64,000 nt of DNA from UBA7477 sp045602925 (GTDB taxonomy: Bacteria; Bacillota; Clostridia; Oscillospirales; Ruminococcaceae). The stretch lies in assembly GCA_045602925.1 (NCBI GenBank), contig JAZSCN010000016.1, forward strand, positions 1 through 64,000, written 5' to 3'. Under the pieces are notes generated by a model, which saw only the letters and a list, made by a program, of their open reading frames with translations, searched no databases and had not been told where the DNA came from. The position numbers and the translations under genes are program-made. This document shows positions 43,891-53,000 of this stretch, piece after piece. Positions within the stretch are counted from its first letter, which is position 1. Every line of letters starts with the position of its first letter.

Positions 43891-46260
43891 TCAGACGCCG
43901 AGCATCTTCTTAATATCTGAAACGCCTGCGTACTTTGAAGCTTCGCCATTCTTTACAACTACGAGTGTTGGAGCCTGCTTTACGCCGAATGCGTTTGTGA
44001 GCTCTACGTTCTCGTTAGCGAGGAGCTTTTCGTACTGCACGCCTGCTTTATCGAGGATTGAGCAAGCAATCTTACAGTTAGGGCAAGTTGCTGTTGTAAA
44101 GAGGTATGTGCCATCCTGAACAGAGGCGCTCTCGTTTTCGCAGCATTCACATTCAGCCTTCTTTACGCCTTCGTGCTTAAGCTGAGATGTGCCGATGTTA
44201 TAAACCTTTCTGTCCTTATACTCCTGAGTCTTACCGTCATTCCAGTTCTGAACAGGACGATAGTAGCCTGTAATACGGCTATAAACCTCAGTCTTTTCGC
44301 CACATTCAGGACAGGTGAACTGCTCGCCTGCGAGGTAGCCGTGTGACTTACATACAGAATATGTTGGTGAAAGTGTGTAATATGGAAGCTTATAGTTTTC
44401 AGCAATCTTCTTTACGAGGTTAGCAGCAGACTTCCAATCAGGGAGCTTTTCGCCGAGGAATGAATGGAATACTGTACCTGATGTATAGAGAGTCTGGAGC
44501 TCATCCTGGATATCGAGGGCTGTGAAGATATCTTCTGTATAGCCAACAGGGAGATGTGAGCTGTTTGTATAGTAAGGTGTCTTGCCTTCTTCGTTACCTG
44601 CTGTGATGATATCAGGGAAGTGCTTGAGGTCGTGCTTAGCAAGTCTGAAGGATGTAGACTCTGCAGGTGTTGCTTCGAGGTTGTAGAGGTCGCCGTACTC
44701 AACCTGGTAGTCGGAGAGTCTTTCACGCATATGGTTGAGGACGTCCTTTGTGAACTGCTGAGTCTTTTCGTTTGTAAGGTCAGCTCTGAGCCACTTAGCG
44801 TTAAGGCCAACCTCGTTCATACCAACAAGACCGATTGTTGAGAAGTGGTTGTTAAATGTGCCGAGGTATCTCTTTGTATATGGATAGAGGCCTGCTTCGA
44901 GGAGCTTTGTGATAACTGTTCTCTTAACCTTGAGTGAACGAGCAGAGATATCCATAAGTCTGTCAAGACGCTTATAGAAGTCAGCTTCGTCCTTTGCAAG
45001 ATAAGCAATTCTAGGCATATTGATTGTAACAACGCCTACAGAACCTGTGGACTCACCACTACCGAAGAAGCCACCGGACTTCTTACGGAGCTCTCTTAGG
45101 TCAAGACGGAGTCTGCAACACATACTTCTTACGTCGCTTGGCTCCATATCGCTGTTGATGTAGTTAGAGAAGTAAGGTGTGCCGTACTTTGATGTCATCT
45201 CGAACAGCAGACGGTTATTCTCTGTATCAGACCAGTCGAAGTTACGTGTGATTGAGTAGGTTGGAATTGGATACTGGAAGCCTCTGCCGTTAGCGTCGCC
45301 CTCAATCATGATTTCGATAAACGCCTTGTTTATCATATCCATTTCCTTCTGGCAATCCTTGTACTTAAAGTCAGCTTCCTTACCACCGATAATACAGTTG
45401 AGCTCTGCGAGGTCGTTTGGAACAACCCAGTCGAGTGTAATGTTTGTAAATGGTGACTGAGTACCCCAACGGCTAGGAGTGTTTACGCCATAGATAAATG
45501 ACTCGATGCACTTCTTAACCTGTCCGAAGTTAAGGTTATCTATCTTTACGAATGGAGCAAGATATGTATCGAATGAGGAGAATGCCTGAGCACCAGCCCA
45601 CTCGTTCTGCATAATGCCGAGGAAGTTTACCATCTGGTTGCAAAGGCTTGCGAGATGCTTTGCAGGAGCAGATGTAATCTTACCAGGTACACCGCCGAGG
45701 CCTTCCTGGATAAGCTGCTTTAGTGACCAACCTGCACAGTAGCCTGTGAGCATTGAGAGGTCATGGATGTGGATATCTGCGTTACGGTGAGCGTTGCCTA
45801 TCTCGTCATCATAGATTTCAGACAGCCAGTAGTTAGCTGTTACTGCACCTGAGTTGCTGAGGATAAGTCCACCAACGGAATATGTAACTGTTGAGTTTTC
45901 CTTTACTCGCCAGTCATTTACATTAAGGTAGTTATCGATAATTGCCTTATAGTCAACCATTGTTGCTGTAAGGTTACGAATCTTTTCTCTCTGTCTACGA
46001 TAGATGATGTATGCCTTAGCAACATCGTCATAGCCTGCCTTGATGAGAACAGATTCTACGCTGTCCTGGATGTTTTCAACAGAGATAGCCTGGTCGTTTA
46101 TCTTAGGCTCAAACTCTGCTGTAACCTTGAGAGCGAGAAAGTCGATAATGTCGGCATTATACTGCTTCTTACAAGCCTCGAATGCCTGAGTGATTGCTGA
46201 GCTGATTTTGGTAAGGTCGAACGAAACTATCTTACCGTCTCTTTTTACTACATTGTACAT
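43891..46260 (-). CDS. nrdD: Anaerobic ribonucleotide reductase with C-terminal glutaredoxin-like domain
   Basis: A 789-residue class III (glycyl radical) ribonucleotide reductase. Residues 1-95 form the ATP-cone that controls activity. The catalytic barrel follows; near residue 630 a zinc site (CKSHGYLAG and CPECGEK) precedes the glycyl radical loop RITGYYRPV. The last 90 residues are a separate glutaredoxin/thioredoxin-like domain with TATCPNCKIA and a cis-Pro (VKQAPTLVV). Most class III enzymes lack it. MYNVVKRDGKIVSF starts at ATG 46260 after AGAGG; five residues upstream are rejected. It needs the NrdG activase encoded next door and has an NrdR-type promoter. Confidence 0.96.
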   Translation of the reverse strand: MYNVVKRDGKIVSFDLTKISSAITQAFEACKKQYNADIIDFLALKVTAEFEPKINDQAISVENIQDSVESVLIKAGYDDVAKAYIIYRRQREKIRNLTATMVDYKAIIDNYLNVNDWRVKENSTVTYSVGGLILSNSGAVTANYWLSEIYDDEIGNAHRNADIHIHDLSMLTGYCAGWSLKQLIQEGLGGVPGKITSAPAKHLASLCNQMVNFLGIMQNEWAGAQAFSSFDTYLAPFVKIDNLNFGQVKKCIESFIYGVNTPSRWGTQSPFTNITLDWVVPNDLAELNCIIGGKEADFKYKDCQKEMDMINKAFIEIMIEGDANGRGFQYPIPTYSITRNFDWSDTENNRLLFEMTSKYGTPYFSNYINSDMEPSDVRSMCCRLRLDLRELRKKSGGFFGSGESTGSVGVVTINMPRIAYLAKDEADFYKRLDRLMDISARSLKVKRTVITKLLEAGLYPYTKRYLGTFNNHFSTIGLVGMNEVGLNAKWLRADLTNEKTQQFTKDVLNHMRERLSDYQVEYGDLYNLEATPAESTSFRLAKHDLKHFPDIITAGNEEGKTPYYTNSSHLPVGYTEDIFTALDIQDELQTLYTSGTVFHSFLGEKLPDWKSAANLVKKIAENYKLPYYTLSPTYSVCKSHGYLAGEQFTCPECGEKTEVYSRITGYYRPVQNWNDGKTQEYKDRKVYNIGTSQLKHEGVKKAECECCENESASVQDGTYLFTTATCPNCKIACSILDKAGVQYEKLLANENVELTNAFGVKQAPTLVVVKNGEASKYAGVSDIKKMLGV

Positions 46261-46301
46261 AAAATTCCTCTCCATTCTATATTTTTTGTGGTAATGAACT
46301 A

Positions 46302-46354
46302 ATTATATAATATATATAGTGATTTGTCAATAGCAAATTCACTATATATTGTGG
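46302..46354 (-). promoter_or_regulatory. nrdD promoter with two NrdR-like boxes
   Basis: TTGACA (46325-46330) and TATAAT (46302-46307), 17-bp spacer, minus strand. A 16-bp NrdR-like box lies between the two elements (46307-46322, minus TCACTATATATATTAT) and a second, better one lies upstream (46339-46354, plus TCACTATATATTGTGG); their centres are 32 bp apart, about three helical turns. Known NrdR sites are paired in this way. Confidence 0.82.
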
Positions 46355-46366
46355 TTTGGGTTAAAA

Positions 46367-47053
46367 TTATCTAATCTTAGCCGAAAGCCCGTATTCAAGA
46401 GCTTTTTGGCACATTTGGGTCAATTTCTCGTCAGGAACGGGGCTGAGCCCATCAGAAATAATGTCGCCTGAGTCTTTAAATTTCTGGATAAAATACTTTG
46501 GTATACTCCCTACCCACTCGGCAATTTTCTCAAAATCTTCTGCCGTATGGAGTTCGTTTACTACCGTTGTTCTAAGCTCGTATTCTACGCCGGATTCTTT
46601 TAAAGCTTGCAGGCTTTGCTCGACATTTGAAATATCGAAGTTATCTATTCCCGTAGTGAGCGAGTATTTTTCCTTAGAATTTTTAATATCCATTGAGACA
46701 TAGTCCAGAAGTTTTTTTGAAAGAAGCTCTCTAAGCTTATCCGGAAAGCAACCGTTTGTATCGAGCTTTACGCTATAACCCAGCGCCTTGATGCTCTCTA
46801 TAAACTCCTCGATGCCCTGCTGCAGAAGAGGTTCGCCACCCGTGATGCACACGCCGTCCAAAAGACCTTTACGTTTTTCAAGGTAGCTGAAAATTTCCTC
46901 CTGCGTGACATCGCCTGCGTCCTGCGTATGAGTGACAAGCGAGGCGTTATGACAGAAGGGGCAACGCAAATTGCAGCCCTTTGTGAACACAAGGCAGGCA
47001 ACCTTTCCCGGATAGTCTAGTAGCGTAAGCTTCTGAAATCCGCCTATTTTCAC
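46367..47053 (-). CDS. nrdG: Anaerobic ribonucleotide reductase activating protein
   Basis: A radical-SAM activase of about 228 residues that creates the glycyl radical in NrdD. Cluster motif CNLRCPFCHN (about residue 22), SAM-binding GGEPLLQ, and the length fit NrdG (pyruvate formate-lyase activases are similar; the neighbour decides). The start is uncertain: GTG 47053 (VKIGGFQKL) with GGTG upstream is preferred; a longer frame from GTG 47092 lies in a hairpin. Confidence 0.9.
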   Translation of the reverse strand: MKIGGFQKLTLLDYPGKVACLVFTKGCNLRCPFCHNASLVTHTQDAGDVTQEEIFSYLEKRKGLLDGVCITGGEPLLQQGIEEFIESIKALGYSVKLDTNGCFPDKLRELLSKKLLDYVSMDIKNSKEKYSLTTGIDNFDISNVEQSLQALKESGVEYELRTTVVNELHTAEDFEKIAEWVGSIPKYFIQKFKDSGDIISDGLSPVPDEKLTQMCQKALEYGLSAKIR

Positions 47054-47072
47054 GCTTTCACCATCTCTCTTT

Positions 47073-47098
47073 GGAGAAGTGGCTCTCGCCACCTCTCC
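47073..47098 (+). other. Hairpin and T-run in the nrdG leader
   Basis: GGAGAAGTGGC/GCCACCTCTCC (47073-47083 and 47088-47098) with a 4-base loop. On the plus strand it is followed by CCTTTTT, a terminator shape facing the wrong way for nrdG; on the minus strand it is a stem in the nrdG untranslated leader. Possible antisense terminator or leader structure. Confidence 0.45.
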
Positions 47099-47161
47099 CC
47101 TTTTTAGTTATATAAACTCCCTCTTGCTCTTACAATCCACAGATTGCTTGTTAAAAATAAA

Positions 47162-47220
47162 ACACAAGAAAATGTGTGGACTGTAAAACGAGTATACCAT
47201 ATATTGTGGTTGGTTGTCAA
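47162..47220 (-). promoter_or_regulatory. nrdG promoter with two NrdR-like boxes
   Basis: TTGACA (47215-47220) and TATACT (47191-47196), 18-bp spacer, minus strand. A box in the spacer (47195-47210, plus TACCATATATTGTGGT) and one downstream (47162-47177, ACACAAGAAAATGTGT) are centred 33 bp apart. Confidence 0.78.
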
Positions 47221-47277
47221 CAGGAAATGTCGGATTTTTTATTAAACATTTTATGAATTGGTGCTACACACAAACAT

Positions 47278-47300
47278 TAGTATACTAATTTAGTATACTT
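47278..47300. other. Palindrome between nrdG and the ligase-like gene
   Basis: AGTATACT occurs twice as TAGTATACTAATTTAGTATACTT (47278-47300): each half is itself an 8-bp palindrome, and the pair is symmetric. Possible binding site for an unidentified regulator of the nrdG region. Confidence 0.4.
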
Positions 47301-47307
47301 TAGGGCG

Positions 47308-47336
47308 TAAAAAAGCCTCCTCATTTCTGAGGAGGC
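47308..47336 (-). terminator. Terminator of the F420-ligase-like gene
   Basis: GCCTCCTCA/TGAGGAGGC (47315-47323 and 47328-47336), 4-base loop, followed on the minus strand by TTTTTT. Confidence 0.9.
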
Positions 47337-47343
47337 ATTGATA

Positions 47344-48537
47344 TTACTCTGTTGTATAGTTATCGAAGTAGCCCTGGATGAATACGATTGGTGTACCCTT
47401 GTCGCCTGAGCCTGATGTGAGGTCACAGAGTGAGCCGATGAGGTCTGTGAGTCTTCTTGGGGTTGTACCCTCAGAAACCATCTGACCTACGAGGTTGCCG
47501 TCCTTCTCTGTAATTTTTTCCTTGATAGCTTCCTTCAAAGCGTCTCCTGAAAGCTCGGAGAAGTCGTTGTCAGCGAGGTACTTGAGCTTGAGCTCATTTG
47601 GTGTACCCTCGAGTCCTGCTGTATAAGCAGGTGAAACAACCGGGTCAGCGAGCTCCCAAATCTTTCCTACAGGGTCCTTGAAAGCGCCGTCGCCGTATAC
47701 CATAACTTCTACGTTCTTACCTGTTGCGTCCTTAAGCTTCTTAGCGATTGCGTCAACTACAGGCTGGCAATCTCTTGGGAAGAGCTTTACTGTATCCTCT
47801 GTAGCCTTGTTGGAACCTAAGAGGCCGTAGCTTTCGTTATAACCGCTACCATTAATAGAAGCGTTCATAATCTCGTCAAGGCCGTATACTATTTCAGCAC
47901 CTGAAGCCTTGAGAATTCTCTTTGTTCTCTGTCTTGTGTGGATATCACAAGCGAGTACATTATTTGTATAATTTAAAATTGCCTTAGGGTTGTTTGCAAA
48001 CACGATTTCACACTCTGCGCCGCAGTCCTCGATAAGTGTCTTGTAGTAATCTACATAGTCGACACCTGTGAAGGTATGCTTCTCGTAGCCGAAAAGCTCA
48101 CGATACTTTTCGAGTGAAAGCACGTCTGTATAAGGGTTAACGCCCTTATCGTCGAGCTGGTCGAGAGATACGAGGTGGTTACCTACCTCGTCAGATGGGT
48201 ATGAAAGCATAAGAACAACCTTCTTAGCTCCCTTTGCAATACCACGAAGGCAGATAGCAAATCTGTTACGGCTGAGAATCGGGAAAATTACTCCCACAGT
48301 CTCGCCACCGAACTTTGCCTTGACATCTGTAGCGATATCCTCAACAGATGCGTAGTTGCCCTGTGCTCTAGCGACAATAGCCTCTGTCATAGCCACAATG
48401 TCTCTGTCGCCGATTTCAAAGTTACCATCCTTTGCAGCCTCAAGGATAGACTCGGTTACGATTTCTACAATGTCATCGCCCTGTCTGATAATAGGCGCTC
48501 TAACGCCTCTTGAAACTGTACCTATCATACGACTCAT
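47344..48537 (-). CDS. Coenzyme F420-0:gamma-glutamyl ligase-like protein
   Basis: A 397-residue protein of the CofE/F420 ligase family. It begins MSRMIGTVSRGVRAPIIRQG, with DRDIVAMTEAIVARAQG (about residue 46), GVIFPILSRNRFA (about 83) and SYPSDEVGNHL (about 112), all like family members annotated as F420-0:glutamate ligase. No other F420 gene is in the window, and I do not expect F420 in this group, so the reaction may be glutamate ligation to another substrate (inference). AAGGAG precedes ATG 48537. Confidence 0.8.
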   Translation of the reverse strand: MSRMIGTVSRGVRAPIIRQGDDIVEIVTESILEAAKDGNFEIGDRDIVAMTEAIVARAQGNYASVEDIATDVKAKFGGETVGVIFPILSRNRFAICLRGIAKGAKKVVLMLSYPSDEVGNHLVSLDQLDDKGVNPYTDVLSLEKYRELFGYEKHTFTGVDYVDYYKTLIEDCGAECEIVFANNPKAILNYTNNVLACDIHTRQRTKRILKASGAEIVYGLDEIMNASINGSGYNESYGLLGSNKATEDTVKLFPRDCQPVVDAIAKKLKDATGKNVEVMVYGDGAFKDPVGKIWELADPVVSPAYTAGLEGTPNELKLKYLADNDFSELSGDALKEAIKEKITEKDGNLVGQMVSEGTTPRRLTDLIGSLCDLTSGSGDKGTPIVFIQGYFDNYTTE

Positions 48538-48591
48538 GTTCAACACTCCTTACAATTTACGAAAGCTTAGTTTCCAAAAATCACAGAATAC

Positions 48592-48620
48592 ATTTTATCA
48601 CAACTTACTTTCTTTTTCAA
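48592..48620 (-). promoter_or_regulatory. Promoter of the F420-ligase-like gene
   Basis: TTGAAA (48615-48620) and TAAAAT (48592-48597), 17-bp spacer, minus strand. Confidence 0.72.
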
Positions 48621-48758
48621 TAGTTTAAGCCAACTTTTTTCAGTGAACAATCAAATTTTGTGGGATTTTACTGATTTCAATCCTTCAAGAACTTTGCATA
48701 GGTTATTTTACACTAAAGTGCAAAAGCTATACTACCATTTTAAGAGCAAAAATTAGGC

Positions 48759-48787
48759 TTGAACAGTATTTTCATTTATGCTACAAT
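48759..48787 (+). promoter_or_regulatory. Promoter of the deformylase-MaoC unit
   Basis: TTGAAC (48759-48764) and TACAAT (48782-48787), 17-bp spacer. The rest of 48621-48758 shows no gene. Confidence 0.7.
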
Positions 48788-48819
48788 AACAGTATAACCT
48801 ACCGAAACGGAGAATACTT

Positions 48820-49233
48820 ATGGTAAGAGAGCTTATGCACGACCCTATTTTTCTTGCCGGGAAGTCCTCGCCTGCAACTGCTGAGGATTTAGAGGCAGCA
48901 AACGACCTTGCACAGACACTTGAGGCGCACCGTGATTCCTGCGTGGGAATGGCAGCGAATATGATTGGTGTAAGAAGACGTATTATTGCCTTCTACGATG
49001 AAGACAAGCTATGCGTTATGTTTAACCCTACAATTATAAAACGCAAGGGGCAATACAAGACGCAAGAGGGTTGCTTATCGCTACTCGGTGGGCCGAGAGA
49101 GGCTATTCGCTACAAGGAAATCAGGGTAGAATATCAAAACGAGCGTTTTCAGACTCGTGCGAAGAATTTTTCCGGCTTTGTTGCACAGATAATTCAGCAC
49201 GAGGTTGACCATCTTGACGGAATACTTATATAG
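48820..49233 (+). CDS. def: Peptide deformylase
   Basis: A 137-residue metalloenzyme that removes formyl from the N-terminus of new proteins. The three family motifs are GMAANMIG (usually GxAAxQxG), EGCLSL with the metal Cys, and QHEVDHLDGIL with the HExxH pair. It is shorter than the usual 150-190 residues, close to the type III-like or short Gram-positive variants, and Asn replaces Pro-Gln in motif 1, so activity is likely but not certain. CGGAG precedes the ATG. The MaoC-like gene follows after 10 bp. Confidence 0.9.
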   Translation: MVRELMHDPIFLAGKSSPATAEDLEAANDLAQTLEAHRDSCVGMAANMIGVRRRIIAFYDEDKLCVMFNPTIIKRKGQYKTQEGCLSLLGGPREAIRYKEIRVEYQNERFQTRAKNFSGFVAQIIQHEVDHLDGILI

Positions 49234-49243
49234 GGAGAGAAAT

Positions 49244-49672
49244 ATGTTTTACGAAGATATTGAGGTCGGGCTTCAGATAACGCTTGAGCCTGCAGTAATG
49301 GACAAGGCAGAGATGCTCGCCTTCTCTAAAAGATACAATAACATACCACTTCACACAGATGAGCAGTACGCTAAAAGCACCCCTATGGGAAGGCTTTTGG
49401 CACCCGGACTTCTGACCTTTGCTGTTGTATGGGAAAAGTACATCGAGAGGGATATATTCGGCAGTGAGCTTATTGCAGGGCGTTCGACGAAAATCGAGTG
49501 GCTAAAGCCCGTCTTTGCCGAAGATGTACTAAAAGGTGTTGAGACGATTACAGAGAAGACCGAGCGTAATGAAAGAAACGGGCTTATTCTTCTCACAATT
49601 GACGCTTACAACCAAGACGGAATTAAGGTAATGACAAGCGTTACCGAGGCTGTTGTGAAAAGGAAAATATAA
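49244..49672 (+). CDS. MaoC-like hot-dog fold protein
   Basis: A 142-residue protein beginning MFYEDIEVGLQITLEPAVMD. The hydratase segment FSKRYNNIPLHTDEQYAKS (Asn/His near residue 34-39) and FGSELIAGRSTKIEWLKPV are typical of the MaoC dehydratase family, which hydrates enoyl thioesters. The usual D-x-N-x-x-H hydratase motif appears as Y-N-N-x-P-L-H, so catalysis is unclear. GGGAG before the ATG; co-transcribed with def. Confidence 0.82.
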   Translation: MFYEDIEVGLQITLEPAVMDKAEMLAFSKRYNNIPLHTDEQYAKSTPMGRLLAPGLLTFAVVWEKYIERDIFGSELIAGRSTKIEWLKPVFAEDVLKGVETITEKTERNERNGLILLTIDAYNQDGIKVMTSVTEAVVKRKI

Positions 49673-49690
49673 GACTAAAATAGCCGTACA

Positions 49691-49720
49691 AGAAGCATCG
49701 AGTTTTGATGCTTCTTTTTA
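49691..49720 (+). terminator. Terminator after the MaoC-like gene
   Basis: AGAAGCATC/GATGCTTCT (49691-49699 and 49707-49715) followed by TTTTTA. Confidence 0.85.
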
Positions 49721-49893
49721 TATTTTGGGGCAAATTTTCATCTCTCAAAAGGCTGATTTTTTATATTTATTTTCAAAAATGAGTAGCTTAACAATTTTGT
49801 AAAATATTTCGTCAAAATAGTTAAAACGGCTTCTTATTTTCTGTGCAGGTAAACAAAATTCACAGCCAATTAATTAATATAAAAACGATTACA

Positions 49894-49922
49894 TTGACGT
49901 TTATATTTTACTATGGTAGTAT
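49894..49922 (+). promoter_or_regulatory. Promoter of the giant surface protein gene
   Basis: TTGACG (49894-49899) and TAGTAT (49917-49922), 17-bp spacer, about 85 bp before ATG 50008. It rules out the longer reading frame start at 49843. Confidence 0.75.
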
Positions 49923-50007
49923 AAAAATGTTTGGTGGCTTGTATTATCTTGAAATCGTATCTTATTGTCAAGCTACAAATAGAAATTTTCTTGAAAGGAA
50001 TGGAAAC

Positions 50008-53000
50008 ATGAAGAAAAAGCTACTTTCATTCGCTACCTCTTTAGTTTTGATGGCGACAAGTCTGCTCCCTTCTTTCGTCGAATATGCTCAGGAAGTTGAT
50101 ATCGACACAACTGACAGCGACATAGCTTATGTTTGCGAAGAAGCAGAATGTCACGACCACCACGAACACGAGGAATGCGAAACTCACGAGGAGATATGTA
50201 GCATCGAATGCTCATTCGACAGTGTATCAGCGCCATCTGAAGCTGTTGTTTACAGCAATGCATCTGCTTCTGTGGGCAAGGTTGTACCTACTGTTATCGC
50301 AGCTACACATACTCACAGCTACACTATACTCGTTGGTACTAAGAGAGCTGCGACCTGTACCAAGGATGGTCTTGGAATTTACAAGTGCTCAGGTTGTAGT
50401 TCTACAACAGAGGGTGCTATCAAGGCACTGGGTCACTCTACACAGAAAAAGACCGTTAATCCTTCTTGTACATCTCAGGGATACACTTATTCCTACTGCA
50501 CAAGAGAGGGTTGCACATATGAGTCTACTAAGTCTGGATATGTTCCTGCTCTCGGTCACGACTATTCAATAGTAGCCGGCGTCAAGAGAGCTGCTACCTG
50601 TACCGAAAAGGGACTTAATATTGTAGCCTGTTCAAGATGTTCTTCAACTACAGAAAAAAACACCAATGCACTCGGTCACGATATGAAGTCAAAGACAGTT
50701 AATCCTTCTTGTACAACTCAGGGTTACACTTATTCCTACTGTGCAAGAAGCGGCTGTTCACACGAAACTCCCAAGTCTGGATATGTTTCAGCTCTCGGTC
50801 ACGACTATTCAATAGTAGCCGGCGTCAAGAGAGCTGCTACCTGTACCGAAAAGGGACTTAATATTGTAGCCTGCTCAAGATGTTCTTCGACTACAGAAGA
50901 AAACACCTCTGAACTCGGTCACTTAATGCAGACAAAGACTGTTAATCCTTCTTGTACAACTCAAGGTTACACTTACTCCTTCTGCTCAAGAAGTGGTTGT
51001 TCACACGAGACTGCTAAGACCGGATATATTTCAGCTCTCGGACACACCTATACTGACCAGGTTGGTACTAAGAGAGAAGCAACCTGTACAGAAAAGGGAC
51101 TCGGAATTTTCAAGTGTATAAGATGTACTTCTACAACAGAGGCTAACACCCCTGCACTCGGTCATATTGAAGTTACTACCAAAACTCAACCTACCTGCGA
51201 AGATGCCGGTTATGAGACTACAATCTGTGAAAGAGCTGGCTGTAATTATCGCAACACAGTAAAAACAGCAAATCCACTCGGACACGAAATTTACACACTT
51301 CCTCACAAGGAAGCTACCTGTACAGAGCCGGGATACACTTTGAATTTCTGTACAAGAGACGGCTGTACTCACAAATACGAGACAGACCAGGAGCCATTCC
51401 TTGGCCACGATTACTCCAAGGTAGTTGTTGAGCCTACATGTACAGAAAAGGGCTACACAACCTCGGGCTGTTCAAGGGAAGGCTGTCCTAACCATAGTAA
51501 GACAAATTACACCGACGCTTTAGGCCATAATCTTACAAAGAAGGTCGTTGATCCTACATGTTCTGTAAGAGGCTACACTGCCTACACATGTTCAAGAGAT
51601 GGTTGTGACCATTCAGAGACAACAGATTACACTGATGCACTCGGCCACGATATAGACGAAAAGGTTGTAGAGCCTTCATGTACTACCGATGGATACACAA
51701 AGCACACCTGCAAGAGAGACGGCTGTACATATTCTACTAAAAAGGACACAGTTCCTGCTACAGGACACAAGTATACTCAACAGGTTGGTACTAAGAGAGA
51801 GGCAACCTGTACATCTTCTGGTATTGGCATTTTCAAGTGTAAGTACTGTTCATCAATAACAGATGGAATGATTGATGCTTACGGCCATCAGATTAAGGAA
51901 GAAGTTTTCGAACCTACTTATTCTGAAGAAGGCTACACATTAAAGACTTGTACAAGAACCGGTTGTAACTACAGCCTTAAGACAAACTACAAGCCTGTTC
52001 TCGTAGCTGACACAGCAACAATTATCCTCTCACCTAACAATGGCACTCAGCCATGGAGAATTACTAAGAATCACGGCATGCCATACGGCACATTACCAAC
52101 AGTAACAAAGACTGGCTACTCATTTGCCGGTTGGTACACACAGACATTAGGCGGAGAGAGAATCACTAAGGATTCAATCATTCCGGAAAGTGGTACTATA
52201 TACCTGTACGCTCATTGGACACCAAATACCTGCCTTATCTCATACAATTCAAACGGTGGCGAAACAGCGTTTTATGAGACCATAAGCAAGTACGGACGTA
52301 CAATCACAATTATACCAACTACCCCAACAAGAGAAGGCTTTACATTCCTTGGTTGGAGCACTTCACCAACAGCAACTAAGCCTAGCTACTATCCAAAGGG
52401 CTCATACTATGTTACAGGAAACACAACCTTCTACGCAGTATGGGAAGGCACAGACAATGTGATTACCTATGATACTATGGGTGGTAGCCCACTAAGTTCA
52501 ACTATCATTCCTTACGGTCAGGAAACATATGGCTATCTTCCTACTCCAATACACTCAAGCAAGTGCTATAGCTTTAATGGTTGGTATACTGACAGTAGTT
52601 ACACTCAGTTAGTAAAGCACGATACCATATTCCCTGGAAACAATGTAATCCTCTACGCTAAATGGTCTATAACTCACAATGCAAGTCCGGCAGGTGGATA
52701 CGTTAAAGATGGTAACGAATTAAAAATGCCAACCTGTACCGAGGGTGGTCAGTACGCTAGAGTAATCTGTTCAAAGTGTAGCATGCCACTCTCTACTCCA
52801 TACTATGTAAAGCCACTCGGTCATTCCTACACATATACTTATGATAAGAGAGATGAAACTTTAACTGCAGAGTGCAATAGATGTGATATCGTTATTGATG
52901 ATATAGATTACCTTAAGTACTTAGAGTTAAGAGGACTAAAGGATGCTACACAGCAAGTGAAAGCTGCAGCTCTTAAGGATTACCTTATATATCTAGGATA

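Noticed and set aside
50548..50873. CRISPR array
   Set aside because: The repeats are coding, in frame, 243 bp apart and part of a Cys-rich protein; no spacers.
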